64,000 bases of DNA from Prauserella alba (GCF_024171735.1 NZ_JAMTCH010000004.1:1116001-1180000); one strand, 5' to 3'; shown: positions 1-11,851, counted from the stretch's first letter. Translations and numbers: made by a program. The notes: a model not told the origin generated them from the sequence alone.

Positions 1-1737
1 CGCACCACACCTGCCGCCGACACCGTCACCGACCCGGGCACGACGGCACAGTCCCAGTCGGCACCGTCGTCGGCCCCCGCGCGTCCCGCACCGGCGACCG
101 CCGAACCCGAGGTCGCCGAGATCGCCGTCACCGAACCGTCCGACACCGCCGACACCGTGCCCGTGTCGGAACTCGCGGGGCATGCCACCGCCGCCCGCAC
201 GCTCGCCGAGTGGTTCGACCTCGCCTTCCACCGGCCGGACCTGCTCGCCAGGCTCGGCACGTCCGCACGCCTCGGCGTGCTGCTCGCCGGTCCGGAAGGC
301 GTCGGCAAGGCCACTCTCGCCCGGTCCGTCGCCCACTCCGAGAAGGTCCGGGTCGTGACCCTGGCCGCGCCGACACTCGCCGTGCTCGAACCCGATGCCG
401 CGCTGAACCGGCTGACCCAGGCCGTCGACGCCGTCACGTCCGGCGACGGTTCCGGCGTCCTGCTGCTCACCGACGTCGACGCGCTCCTGCCCGCCCACCA
501 GCAGCCACCAGTCGCCACCGTCCTGCTCGACCGGATCCGGGACGCGCTCGCCGAACCGGGATTCGCGCTGGTCGCCACCACGGCCCACCCCGAATCGGTC
601 GACCCGCGACTGCTGGCCGTCGACCTGCTCGATCGCGAACTCACGCTCGCCCAGCCCGACGCCGGCGTGCGCACCGAACTCCTGCGGATCCTGCTGCGCG
701 ACGTCCCCGTGGAATCCGATGTGGATTTCGGGGTGATCGCCGAGCGCACACCGGGTTTCGTCGCCGCCGACCTGCTCGCGCTGCGCCGCGACGCCGCCGT
801 CCGCGGAGCGTTGCGCCAGCGCGACGACGAACCGGCAGGCGGCGACTCCGAACCCGCGATCGCCCAGCAGGACCTGCTCGACGCCCTCTCGTCCGTCCGT
901 CCGATCTCGATGTCCGAATCGGACACGCTCGCCACCGGCGGGCTGACGCTCGACGACGTCGGCGGCATGGACGACATCAAGCAGTCACTCACCGAGGCCG
1001 TCCTGTGGCCGTTACGCTACCCGGACTCGTTCGCACGCCTCGGCGTCGCACCACCACGTGGCGTGATGCTGTACGGCCCTCCCGGCAACGGCAAGACCTT
1101 CCTCGTGCGTGCGCTCGCGGGCGAGGGCGCGCTGAACGTGTTCGCCGTCAAGGGCGCCGAGCTGATGGACAAGTTCGTCGGCGAATCGGAACGCTCCGTA
1201 CGGGAACTGTTCCACCGGGCCGCCGAGGCGGCGCCCTCGTTGATATTCCTCGACGAGGTCGACGCACTCGCACCCCGCCGTGGCCAGGGCAACGACTCCG
1301 GCGTGGCCGACCGCGTCGTCGCCGCGCTGCTGACCGAGCTCGACGGCGTCGAACCGCTGCGCGACGTCGTCGTGCTGGGTGCCACGAACCGGCCCGAACT
1401 CGTCGACCCGGCGCTGCTGCGGCCCGGCAGGCTGGAACGGCAGATCTACGTGCCACCGCCCACGGCCGAGGCCCGCGCCGACATCCTGCGTTCGGCAGCC
1501 AAGAACACGCCCCTCGCCGACGACGTCGACCTCACCGAGCTGGCAGCAGCCCTGGAGCGCTACTCGGCGGCCGACTGCGCGGCCCTGATCCGCGAGGCGG
1601 CGCTGACGGCGATGCGCGAATCACTGGAGGCCACCGAGGTCACGGCGGCGCACCTGGACAAGGCCCGCACGGTCGTCCGTCCGTCGCTCGACCCGCAGCA
1701 GCTGGCCGACCTGGAGGAGTACGCCAGGAACCGGTGA
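1..1737 (+). CDS. CDC48-like AAA+ ATPase, 5' end outside window
   Basis: The frame is open from base 1, so the true start lies upstream. An internal GTG at 157 is in frame, but an Ala/Pro/Thr-rich stretch reads through ahead of it. There are two AAA modules in tandem. Module 1 has a Walker A-like GPEGVGKA near 289-312 and a weak Walker B (LLLTDVD, Asp in place of the usual catalytic Glu), so it probably hydrolyses ATP poorly. Module 2 is canonical: GPPGNGKT near 1075-1098, IFLDEVDAL near 1243-1272, and ATNRPELVDPALLRPGRLER as second region of homology with arginine finger. The family forms hexameric unfoldases or segregases. The substrate cannot be told from this sequence. A CDC48 N-domain may lie upstream. 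Confidence 0.93.
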   Translation, partial: RTTPAADTVTDPGTTAQSQSAPSSAPARPAPATAEPEVAEIAVTEPSDTADTVPVSELAGHATAARTLAEWFDLAFHRPDLLARLGTSARLGVLLAGPEGVGKATLARSVAHSEKVRVVTLAAPTLAVLEPDAALNRLTQAVDAVTSGDGSGVLLLTDVDALLPAHQQPPVATVLLDRIRDALAEPGFALVATTAHPESVDPRLLAVDLLDRELTLAQPDAGVRTELLRILLRDVPVESDVDFGVIAERTPGFVAADLLALRRDAAVRGALRQRDDEPAGGDSEPAIAQQDLLDALSSVRPISMSESDTLATGGLTLDDVGGMDDIKQSLTEAVLWPLRYPDSFARLGVAPPRGVMLYGPPGNGKTFLVRALAGEGALNVFAVKGAELMDKFVGESERSVRELFHRAAEAAPSLIFLDEVDALAPRRGQGNDSGVADRVVAALLTELDGVEPLRDVVVLGATNRPELVDPALLRPGRLERQIYVPPPTAEARADILRSAAKNTPLADDVDLTELAAALERYSAADCAALIREAALTAMRESLEATEVTAAHLDKARTVVRPSLDPQQLADLEEYARNR

Positions 1738-1819
1738 GGCCGTCCCTCGCCGTGGAGCGGCCGGGGCGAGCTCGCCCCGGCACGCGCCGGGCGTCGACCG
1801 CGGTGCCGGCGTCCGAGCG

Positions 1820-2569
1820 TCAGCGGTTGTCCGCGTAGTCCTTCGTCACGATCACGATGACACCCGGACTCGAATCCTGAATCCCCTTGAACCGCTTCGC
1901 GACCTCGATGCCGACGCCGTCGGCGAGCACGCGGGCCGCGTGCTCCTCGTCGGTGCCGGGACGGAAGTACGCGGTGCTCTTCGGGATGACGCCATCGGAG
2001 TAGTTCGACTCCTCGACGACGTTCCAACCCTGCGCGCGCAGGTCATCAGCCGCCGTGCGTGCCAGTCCGCGGATCGTGGAGTTGTTGTACACCCGCACGT
2101 GGACTGACTTGACGTTCACCTTCTGGTTCTCGCCACCGTTCGCGGCGCCGCCGTTGCCGCCACCGTTGCCGGTGCCGTTGCCGGTTCCGTCCGAACCGCC
2201 CGCCGATCCGTCGCCACCATCTGCGCTGCCGCCGTCGCCCGAGTCGTCACCGCCGCCGTTTCCGGAGCCGCTGCCGTCGGAGCCGCTGCCGTCGGAGCCG
2301 TCGGAGCCGTTGCCGTTGCCGTCGGAGCCGTTGCCGTTGTCGCCCGATCCGTTGCCGGAGTCGGGCCGCTGCTCGTCCGGCGAGCCGGACTGGCCACCGT
2401 CTCCGTCACCCGGCGTGTTCGTCTCGGACGTCTCCTGTGCCGCAGGCTGCTGGTCACCACCGCCGGTCACCAACGTGACACCGCCGATCACCGCGGCGAT
2501 CACCGCGACCGCCAGCAGGCCGAGCCCGGCGGCGCGCATGGGCCTGGACAACCCGTCGAAGATGCTCAT
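1820..2569 (-). CDS. Membrane-anchored LytR C-terminal domain protein
   Basis: 249 residues. A short cytoplasmic N-terminus is followed by one membrane segment (about residues 12-36, LGLLAVAVIAAVIGGVTLV). A long Gly/Asn/Asp/Ser linker follows (about 40-145, made of GNGSDG-type repeats). A LytR_C domain ends the protein (about 150-249, starting VHVRVYNNSTIRGLA). This domain is found alone or attached to LytR-CpsA-Psr enzymes that attach glycopolymers to the cell wall; no catalytic LCP domain is present. The start codon overlaps the stop of the upstream DUF3263 gene (ATGA at 2566-2569), so the two are probably translationally coupled. The linker DNA is repetitive and could vary in length between strains. 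Confidence 0.85.
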   Translation of the reverse strand: MSIFDGLSRPMRAAGLGLLAVAVIAAVIGGVTLVTGGGDQQPAAQETSETNTPGDGDGGQSGSPDEQRPDSGNGSGDNGNGSDGNGNGSDGSDGSGSDGSGSGNGGGDDSGDGGSADGGDGSAGGSDGTGNGTGNGGGNGGAANGGENQKVNVKSVHVRVYNNSTIRGLARTAADDLRAQGWNVVEESNYSDGVIPKSTAYFRPGTDEEHAARVLADGVGIEVAKRFKGIQDSSPGVIVIVTKDYADNR

Positions 2570-2994
2570 GACAGCTCGATCCCCAACCGGCGCGCTGCAC
2601 GCACCCGCTGCCGCGACGCGCGTGCCTTCCGCAACCGCTTCACCAGCATCGGGTCGGCACGCATGGCTTCCTGTTTGTCGATAAGTCGGTTCAGAATCTG
2701 GTAGTAGCGCGTCGGGGACATCGCGAACAGTTCACGGATGCCCTGCTCCTTCGCGCCCGCGTACTTCCACCACTGCCGCTCGAACGCGAGGACTTCCCGC
2801 TCCCGCTCCGTGAGCCCCTCATCCGGCCGCGTCCCGCCCTCGGACACGGCATCTTCAGACGCTGCCTCTTCAGACACGGCGCCTCGGGACACTGCACCTT
2901 CAGGCACCGCGCCCTCAGGCAATCCGTCCGCCGAAACCCCGTCCGCCGACGAAGACGATCTGCCCTTGTCCTCCGTCGACTCCGCGGCGTCCAT
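2566..2994 (-). CDS. DUF3263 family protein
   Basis: 142 residues. The C-terminal 80 residues carry the DUF3263 signature (LTEREREVLAFERQWWKYAG, then SPTRYYQILNRLID), a small helical domain widespread in actinobacteria. Its LTEREREVLAFE start recalls helix-turn-helix proteins, so DNA binding is plausible but unproven. The N-terminal 60 residues are a degenerate EGAV/EDAV repeat, probably disordered. The ATG at 2994 follows a GGAG. It is first in a two-gene unit with the LytR_C gene, an arrangement I know from other actinobacteria. Confidence 0.85.
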   Translation of the reverse strand: MDAAESTEDKGRSSSSADGVSADGLPEGAVPEGAVSRGAVSEEAASEDAVSEGGTRPDEGLTEREREVLAFERQWWKYAGAKEQGIRELFAMSPTRYYQILNRLIDKQEAMRADPMLVKRLRKARASRQRVRAARRLGIELS

Positions 2995-3299
2995 GTGGCT
3001 CCTCGCAGGGGTTCTCGGCGAATAACACGGATGTGGTTTCCGCAGGCGCCATTAGATCACGCAAGGCCGTCCTCAGTGGTGTAACCCGCCCCGGCGCGTC
3101 CCGCGTCGACAGCGGCGAGCCGCACGTGACGTGAACCGCGCCACAACCGGCCACTCCGGGGCCGTCCACCACGCAAACGCCCCGTGACACCGGGCACAGC
3201 CACCACCCCTCGTCGAGCCACCGCGCGCGGCACCGGCCCACCCGTCGCCGAGCCACCACCCCTCATGGAATCGCTCCGCGGCGCTGCTTCAATGGGGAG
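2995..3299. other. Divergent intergenic region (305 bp)
   Basis: This lies between the DUF3263 gene (leftward) and def (rightward). It should hold promoters for both directions. I see no convincing gene, repeat or strong hairpin; the open frames crossing it have Arg/Gly-rich non-protein-like composition. Confidence 0.6.
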
Positions 3300-3857
3300 G
3301 TGAGCATCCATCCCATCGTCATCGCCGGTGACCCCGTGCTGCACAACCGCACCCGCGAGGTGACGGAGTACGACGACAAGCTGGCCACGCTCGTCGACGA
3401 CATGTTCGAGACGATGTACGCGGCCGAGGGCGTCGGACTGGCGGCGAACCAGATCGGCCTCGACCTCCGGCTGTTCGTGTACGACTGTCCCGACGACGAA
3501 GGTGTGCGGCACAAGGGCGTCGTGGTGAACCCGAAGCTCGAGACGTCCGAGATCCCGGAGACGATGCCGGATCCGGACGACGACTGGGAGGGCTGCCTGT
3601 CCGTGCCGGGCGAGGCGTACCCGACGGGCCGCGCGTCCTGGGCGAAGGTGACCGGCTTCGACACCGAGGGCAACACCATCGAGGTCGAAGGCACCGGCTA
3701 CTTCGCCCGCTGTCTGCAGCACGAGACCGACCATCTCGACGGCTACATCTACCTCGACCGCCTCACCGGCAGGCACGCCCGCGCGGCGAAGAAGATGCTC
3801 AAGAAGAACGAGTGGACGGCGGCCGGCAACAGCTGGCTTCCCCCGAAGGAACTCTGA
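3300..3857 (+). CDS. def: Peptide deformylase
   Basis: 185 residues, usual length for the family. It removes the formyl group from N-terminal methionine of new proteins, using a metal ion. All three family motifs are present: [10 protein letters not shown] near residue 44 (motif 1), EGCLSVPGE near 100 (motif 2, metal-binding Cys) and QHETDHLDG near 142 (HExxH metal-binding motif). The chosen GTG start follows a GGGGAG directly. An ATG eight bases upstream is closed by a stop after three codons. It stands alone, followed by the thiC leader. Confidence 0.96.
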   Translation: MSIHPIVIAGDPVLHNRTREVTEYDDKLATLVDDMFETMYAAEGVGLAANQIGLDLRLFVYDCPDDEGVRHKGVVVNPKLETSEIPETMPDPDDDWEGCLSVPGEAYPTGRASWAKVTGFDTEGNTIEVEGTGYFARCLQHETDHLDGYIYLDRLTGRHARAAKKMLKKNEWTAAGNSWLPPKEL

Positions 3858-4012
3858 CTCCGGAAGTACCGCCGGTCACAGGTACCACGGTCACGGGGAT
3901 TTCCCCGTCCGGACCCGACAGGGCGGGCGTTCGCGACGGAATTCGCGGGCGCCCGCCTGTTGCTTGTCGGGGCCGATGGTGGCATCGTCGCTGTCGGAAC
4001 AAGTACATCGAA

Positions 4013-4111
4013 CGCGGGAGCTCGCGCCTTGGCGGGCTGAGAGGGCGACTGGGATCATCCCGGTGTCGCCGACCGCACGAACCTGACTGGATAATGCCAG
4101 CGTAGGGAGTG
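4013..4111 (+). promoter_or_regulatory. TPP riboswitch upstream of thiC
   Basis: The thi-box signatures are readable: CTGAGAGGG at about 4037-4045, then ACCTGACTGGATAATGCCAG (4081-4100) followed by CGTAGGGA. These match the pyrophosphate- and pyrimidine-sensor helices of THI elements. The AGGGA at 4104-4108 ends the aptamer and is also the only Shine-Dalgarno candidate for the TTG at 4119. Control by hiding the ribosome-binding site is therefore the simplest model. Exact 5' edge is approximate. Confidence 0.95.
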
Positions 4112-4112
4112 A

Positions 4113-6631
<2,519 letters not shown>

Positions 6632-6664
6632 GCAGTTCCCGGAACACCGCGCCAACCGAGCACA

Positions 6665-6747
6665 CCGTGTTGCAGATCCCGGAGCCCGTGTTGCAGGTTC
6701 CGGGGACCGTGTTGCGGATCCCGGGGGCCGTGTTGTGAACTCCGGGG
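6665..6747 (+). repeat. 21-bp tandem repeat array, locus 1 (4 units)
   Basis: Units begin with CCGTGTTG at 6665, 6686, 6707 and 6728, a strict 21-bp period. Unit bodies vary around CCGTGTTGCGGATCCCGGGGG. It lies between the convergent thiD and phosphodiester-glycosidase genes. The same unit occurs at five other places in this window. No unit is self-complementary enough for a simple terminator hairpin. Confidence 0.9.
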
Positions 6748-6779
6748 CCGCGGGGCGAGCGCTCGGGGCGTGTGGCGGG

Positions 6780-8048
6780 TCAGCGCGTGAACACCCCCAC
6801 GCCGTTGGCGACGGCCCTGGGCTTGCCGTCGGAGGGCATGTTGCGCACGAGGGCCCGCTCGTCGCCGGGCTCACGGGTGACGAACGTCGAGGAGCCGCCA
6901 CCGTCCAGGTTGACGCCGTCGACGGCACCGAACGACCGCAGCAGGTCGGCCAGCTCGGCCACGGTCGTCCCGGCGCTCTCTGCCGACCGGCCGTCGACGA
7001 CCGTCAGGTACACGGTGCGCCCGTCGGAGCTGACGCCCGCTGCCGTCCGCGGTGCGAGCACGCCGGTGTCGAGCCCGGGCAACGGCGCGCCGTCGCGCAG
7101 GATCGGGTAGCCGCCGACGGCGAAGGCGAACGGCGGCACCGGCTCGTCCCCGTCCAAACCGGACCGGACTCGGACCCGGTCGCCCTCGTCGAGCGCCTCG
7201 AGTCTGTCCGCGCCGTCCTCGCGGCCCACCAACACGGTCGCACCCGCCGGGATCGGCCCCTCGCCGGGCTCGTCCCGTTCGGCTACGACGACACCGCCCT
7301 GGACGACCACCTCCTCGGTCTCGTCGCTGCAGGGTGCCTGCCGGTTCGTGTCGGTGCCACACGTGGGACGCACCCGGCTCATCGGCCCCCAGTCGGCCGT
7401 GTACACGCCGATGCCGTTCTCGGGCAGCGCGTACTGATTCATGCCGTCGACACCGAAGGCACCGTCGGAGGTGCGGACCGTGCCGGTCACGTCGAGCGTG
7501 GACACCCGGGCCTTGCGGTCGGCGCCCATACCGAACACGTCCCGAGTGGACGTGCCATGAGGCAACGCGGGACCGAACCGCTGACCGTCGGGAACCGCGC
7601 CCTTCAGCGCGTCGCCCGCCGCGATCGCCGGGCCGACCGACGATCCCGTCGGCTCGATGCCCTCGTGCGAGTCGCTGATGTTGAAGAAGTCGCCGTTCAC
7701 GCCCGCGATCGCGCCCTGGGCGTTCGCCATGTCGGGGATCTCGTCGCGCTCGGCGACCACGCCGGGGTGCAGCAGGCCGATACGCGCTTCCCGCAGGTCG
7801 ACCGTCAGCACATGACCCCGCACGGCACCTGCGTCCGTGTCCATTGTGAACGGACGGTGGGTCACGCCTGGAGCGAGCACGGTGCCGGACTGCGCCGTGT
7901 TCGCAGGCCTGTCGAAGGCGGTGCTGCCGAACGGGGTGGCGACGCCGGACGCCGTGGCGGCCGGAGGGGCGGCGACACCGCCGAACAACACAGCGCACGC
8001 GGCGGAAACGGAAACGAGGGAGCGGGGCACCTGCCGTGATCGCGTCAT
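6780..8048 (-). CDS. Exported phosphodiester glycosidase (NAGPA-domain) protein
   Basis: 422 residues from the chosen ATG at 8048. A signal peptide is visible: SRQVPR, a hydrophobic core (SLVSVSAACAVLFGGVAA) and an Ala-rich cleavage zone. The mature part carries the NAGPA signature (IAGVNGDFFNI, later YLTVVDGRS, VNLDGGGSSTFV near the C-terminus), found in enzymes that cut GlcNAc-1-phosphodiesters and in bacterial exported proteins of the same fold. The substrate here is unknown; a cell-wall or exopolysaccharide phosphodiester is plausible. A longer form starting near 8093 is possible but would spoil the signal peptide. It is the last gene before a 21-bp repeat array. Confidence 0.85.
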   Translation of the reverse strand: MTRSRQVPRSLVSVSAACAVLFGGVAAPPAATASGVATPFGSTAFDRPANTAQSGTVLAPGVTHRPFTMDTDAGAVRGHVLTVDLREARIGLLHPGVVAERDEIPDMANAQGAIAGVNGDFFNISDSHEGIEPTGSSVGPAIAAGDALKGAVPDGQRFGPALPHGTSTRDVFGMGADRKARVSTLDVTGTVRTSDGAFGVDGMNQYALPENGIGVYTADWGPMSRVRPTCGTDTNRQAPCSDETEEVVVQGGVVVAERDEPGEGPIPAGATVLVGREDGADRLEALDEGDRVRVRSGLDGDEPVPPFAFAVGGYPILRDGAPLPGLDTGVLAPRTAAGVSSDGRTVYLTVVDGRSAESAGTTVAELADLLRSFGAVDGVNLDGGGSSTFVTREPGDERALVRNMPSDGKPRAVANGVGVFTR

Positions 8049-8143
8049 GGCACGAAGGCTGGCAGTGCCGAACACCGCGCATGTGATCGTCATCGGGCCG
8101 CCGGTTGAAACGCCGGTGAACGAAGCCCGCTCACCGGCACGGC

Positions 8144-9846
8144 TCACCACCGACACAGGGGGTGGAGCCTGCCGTCCTTGCGCACACACGGCACGTAGCC
8201 CGCACTGTGCAGCTCGTCGCGCGCGGTGCCGCTGCGCAGGTACTCCAGGAATCCGGACTGCAGCGGTGTCCCGCCGGCTTCGCCCTTCGTGTAGAGGTAT
8301 TCGATCGTCCAGAACGGATAGCCGTCCGGAATGTTGCCGGGATCGGGGTAGCGCCGTCCAGTTCGACGACACTGACGGTGCGACCCTCGGAGCGGGCGTC
8401 GTTGGCCGACGGGACGTCGACGTATCCGATGGCTCCGCGGGTGCTGGCCACCTCGTCGAGGACGATGCGTTCGCTGCCGCGTTCGCATCGCACGATGTCG
8501 GCCTCGGCCACGCGGTCGGCCCCGTCGCAGCTGTCGGAGGTCAGCCCCCCCCCCGATCTGCCCAGCACGCGCTGCTCGAACGTCGTCCGTGACCCGGATT
8601 CACCGCCGCGGCCAACGACTCGGATCGGCACGGACGGGCCGGGGCGAAGTTGCTCCCAGTCGCGATACCTACCGCTGTAGATGCCGCGGACCTGCTGCGT
8701 GGTCAACTCGTCGACGCCCACGGACTCGTCGACCACGAGCGTGTAGACGATCACCGCGAGCGGGTTCGCCTGCAACCGCCGGCTTTCCTGGCGGGCGAGT
8801 CCGTCGGACAGCGCGGCGGTGGAGCCTGGCCGGACGTCGTCGCTCATCAGTTCGCGCACACCTGCATTGCTGCCGGTCGGCCGTGTCGTGATCACCGCAC
8901 CGGGACACGCCGACGCGTAGGACTCGGCGATGTTCTCGACGGCGGGTGTGAACGCGCTCGAGCCTACGACGGCCAGCTCGCCGTCACCGCACGCCACCGT
9001 GGGGTCCGCCGTCGGTTTGGATGCGTTGGCGAGCAACGTCGCCAGCAGCACGCCCACCAACAGCAGGCCGCCCATCGCGGTGGCGCGCGGCCAGGTCACA
9101 CCGGCCTGTTCGTTCTCGTCGACGATCCGGCCACCGTCCAGCTTCCCCTGCACGTCGAAGCCCTTGGTGAGCTCACCGGTGTCGCCGGGTTCCCTGAGAA
9201 CCACCGCGATCTTGAGTTGTTCCTTTCGCTGCAGCGAGAATTCGTTCAGTTCGATGCGTATCCACTGTGGAACTTCCGGTTTCGGTTCGGCGGAATCCGC
9301 CTCCTCGTCACGCCGGCGTGGCCACAGTTTGCGGCGACGTGGTCCGCACCTCCTGGAGATTCGCCGGGGACACCTCGCCGCGTGCGGGTGTGGCCTTCGT
9401 TTCCGGCAGGAACGTCAGGCTCCGTTTGTGCGCGAGGCGATGCGTCTCCACGCTGGGATCCGAGATGCGCGCATTCCAGATGACCCTGCCACCGAACTCC
9501 AGCGTCAGCGGATGCCTGCTCAGGTCCTCCGCGCGGATGTCCTCGATCCCCGCGTTGCGCAGCCGGACGACGGCACTCGTCATCCGGCTCATCTTGTCGG
9601 CGAGCTCGTGCATCCCGCGTCGGCATCGGGCGGGATCTCACCGAAGACGTCCCCGTCGTCCAGATCGGGGCTCACTCCGAGCTTGGAGTTGTACAGCACC
9701 CGGTACGACAGGCGGTTGCGGCGGATCAGGTGACGGTCGGCGAACGGCGCGGCGATCGCGAGCACCGACAGCACCAACATCACCAGCATGCCCTGATCCG
9801 ACCCCAGCACAGAGGCGATGGTCTGCAGCGTCTCCGCGATCTTCAT
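8144..9846 (-). pseudogene. PstS-like substrate-binding membrane protein gene with three frameshifts
   Basis: Read leftward from ATG 9846, four pieces together give one coherent protein. Piece 1 (9846 to about 9610) is an N-terminal membrane segment (MLVMLVLSVLAIAAPFA). Piece 2 (about 9613-9310) is a beta-rich domain containing RLRNAGIEDIRAEDL. Piece 3 (about 9305-8355) has a membrane segment (GGLLLVGVLLATLLA) and a phosphate-binding-protein-like domain (VVGSSAFTPAVENIAE, GESGSRTTFEQRVLG). Piece 4 (about 8352-8144) continues YPDPGNIPDGYPFWTIEYLY to the stop. Junctions at about 9611 and 8352 each need one added base; the one near 9312 needs one removed. I cannot tell decay from sequencing error. 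A 10-C tract at 8545-8554 lies in piece 3 but is read in frame. Confidence 0.8.
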
Positions 9847-9965
9847 GGTGTTCGCAGAGTACGAGCAGGCACCGGGGCCGATTACCTGTCAGAACCGATC
9901 GTTCACGCTGTGTTCACACCCCCGCCCGCTGGCCTGATCCGGAAGGTGCAAGCGACACTGGAGGG

Positions 9966-10805
9966 ATGACCACCCGACCTCCTGCCGCGCTGACGATCGC
10001 GGGCTCCGACTCAGGCGGGGCCGCGGGACTGCAGTCCGACCTGCGCACGTTCCTGACCTGCGGAGTCCACGGGCTCGTCGCCGTGACGGCCGTGACGGTG
10101 CAGAACACGCTCGGCGTCCACGACAGGGCCGACGTCCCCGCACGCATCGTGTCGGGGCAGATCGCCGCCGTGGCCGCCGACATGGGTGTCGACGCCGCGA
10201 AAACGGGCATGCTGGCCTCGGCCGACATCATCCACGAGGTCGCCGACGCCTGCGACGACGCCGGGATCGGCCGGGACGCCCGGGTGCCGTTCGTCGTCGA
10301 CCCGGTGGCAGCGTCGATGACCGGCCACCCGCTGTTCGACGACGGCGGCCTCACGGCACTGCGCGAGCGCCTGTTGCCCCGCGCGACCGTACTCACGCCG
10401 AACCTCGACGAGGTCCGCCTGCTGACCGGCATGGACGTCACCGGCAGGGCACAGATGCGTGACGCCGCACTCGCGCTGCACGAGCTGGGACCCAGGTACG
10501 TACTGGTCAAGAGCGGACACCTGGTGCAGGACGACGAATGCGTCGACCTGCTCTACGACGGGTCCGAGTTCGTCGAGCTGCCGGGCCCGCGGCACGACAC
10601 CCCGCACACGCACGGCGCGGGCGACGCGATGGCGTCGGCGTTGACCGCGGGACTCGCCCGCGGCATGACCATGGTGGACGCAGCCCGGTTCGCCAAGGCC
10701 TTCGTCACCAGGGCGGTCGAGCATTCGTACCCGATGGGGGCGAAGATCGGCCCCGTGTCGGCCTTCTGGCGTCTCGCACCGGAGGAGTTCGGCCCGGATT
10801 CCTGA
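9966..10805 (+). CDS. thiD: ThiD-family kinase, second copy
   Basis: 279 residues. It closely resembles copy 1 in the same blocks (TIAGSDSGGAAGLQSDLRTF, DMGVDAAKTGML, DPVAASMTGHPL, DTPHTHGAGDAMASAL). It has the GAGD segment of the ribokinase fold. The ATG at 9966 follows GGAGGG. It has no TPP riboswitch and no thi neighbour, so it may serve HMP or pyridoxal salvage rather than regulated synthesis. The near-identical active-site blocks argue for duplication within the lineage. Confidence 0.92.
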   Translation: MTTRPPAALTIAGSDSGGAAGLQSDLRTFLTCGVHGLVAVTAVTVQNTLGVHDRADVPARIVSGQIAAVAADMGVDAAKTGMLASADIIHEVADACDDAGIGRDARVPFVVDPVAASMTGHPLFDDGGLTALRERLLPRATVLTPNLDEVRLLTGMDVTGRAQMRDAALALHELGPRYVLVKSGHLVQDDECVDLLYDGSEFVELPGPRHDTPHTHGAGDAMASALTAGLARGMTMVDAARFAKAFVTRAVEHSYPMGAKIGPVSAFWRLAPEEFGPDS

Positions 10806-10890
10806 GCCCGACAACCGCGCACACAGCGACACAGCGACACCGTGCTCACCGCGTCCGGCGGGCGGGAAGACCGGTCACGACGGCACGGCG

Positions 10891-11008
10891 CGCTCCCGAA
10901 TCCGCAACACGGGCTCCCGAATCCGCAACACGATCGCCTGGATCCGCAACACGGCCCCCGGAAAGCGCAACACGGGCTCCTGGACCTGCAACACGGGACT
11001 GAAGGGCT
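10891..11008 (+). repeat. 21-bp tandem repeat array, locus 2 (5 units)
   Basis: GCAACAC cores start at 10904, 10925, 10946, 10967 and 10988, exactly 21 bp apart, reading in the opposite orientation to locus 1. It lies between the convergent thiD copy 2 and a GntR regulator gene. Spacer bases between cores vary; the period does not. Confidence 0.9.
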
Positions 11009-11031
11009 CGGGTCGTGGAAGTTCGCCTCGG

Positions 11032-11838
11032 CTACGCGTCCACCTCGCGCGGGGTACCGTCGCCGACAACCGTCTCTCGGGCATCGGCGGCGTCGAGCCG
11101 GACCGAGGTCATCAGGTCGCCGGTGAGATCCAGTTCGTCGGTGCCGCTGGAGGCGATGTAGGTGAGGATGCGTTCGCGGAAGAGCCGGATGTGGCCGACC
11201 GCGATCACCTCGGCGGTGGCGGGATCCCGATCCTCGTACGCGTCGATGAGTGTGGAGTGATCGTGGCTCACTCGCGCGAAATGGTCGTCGAGCCGGCTGG
11301 AGTTCCAGTCCTCCGCGCCGCCGAACGCCAGGTATCCCAGTCGCTGCCCCTCGTCCTGGATGCGCGCGGCGAGCACGGCGAGATACTCGTTGCGGGCGAT
11401 GCGCGCTTCGAGGTTGTGCAGGGCCGCGTTCGATTCGGCGATGTCCGGCGCGGATCGGCGCTGGATCGCATCGTTGACGAGCGCGTCCGCTTCGCGCAAC
11501 TCGGCGATCTCGGCGGCGGTCACCCGGTTGGCGACCAGCTGCGCGATCGCCTTCGCCGTGACGATGCTGGCTTCGAAGAAGTTGCTGATGCCAGAGATGT
11601 CCATGGGCCGCACGGTGAATCCGCCGCCGGGGTGGGCCTGAATGAGGCCCTCGGAGGCGAGTCGGAACAGCGCTTCGCGCGCCGGGGTCCGGCTGAGTCC
11701 TAGTTCCTGACTGAGCTGTACGTCGTCGACCCATTCACCGGGCGCGAGGCGCAGGGTCATGTAGCGCGCCTTGATCTCGGTGTACGCCCGTTCCATTTGC
11801 GTCCGCTGTCGCCGTCCCACGTAACCATCCTGGCACAT
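11032..11838 (-). CDS. GntR family regulator, FCD type
   Basis: 268 residues. An N-terminal winged helix (about 15-85: LAPGEWVDDVQLSQELGLSR, TPAREALFRLASEGL) is followed by an all-helical FCD ligand-binding domain with the metal-type ligands D and H spread along it (HNLEARIARNEY, RVSHDHSTLIDA, AVGHIRLFRE). It is divergent from the V4R/MFS/amidohydrolase operon, with only 47 bp between the start codons, so it most likely controls that operon and itself. The start at 11838 (MCQDGY) was chosen over the ATG at 11796; either keeps the DNA-binding domain. Confidence 0.9.
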   Translation of the reverse strand: MCQDGYVGRRQRTQMERAYTEIKARYMTLRLAPGEWVDDVQLSQELGLSRTPAREALFRLASEGLIQAHPGGGFTVRPMDISGISNFFEASIVTAKAIAQLVANRVTAAEIAELREADALVNDAIQRRSAPDIAESNAALHNLEARIARNEYLAVLAARIQDEGQRLGYLAFGGAEDWNSSRLDDHFARVSHDHSTLIDAYEDRDPATAEVIAVGHIRLFRERILTYIASSGTDELDLTGDLMTSVRLDAADARETVVGDGTPREVDA

Positions 11839-11851
11839 CGTTTTCGCACCC

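Noticed and set aside
8545-8554. C10 tract as the cause of a frameshift
   Set aside because: The reading frame is the same and family-like on both sides of the tract.
8131-9204. Single 357-residue substrate-binding protein starting at 9204
   Set aside because: The start is internal to a longer family-like protein, and the C-terminal 50 residues are out-of-frame sequence after a missing base near 8352.
9847-9965. TPP riboswitch before the second thiD
   Set aside because: No CTGAGA or ACCTGAT-type block in the 119 bases upstream.
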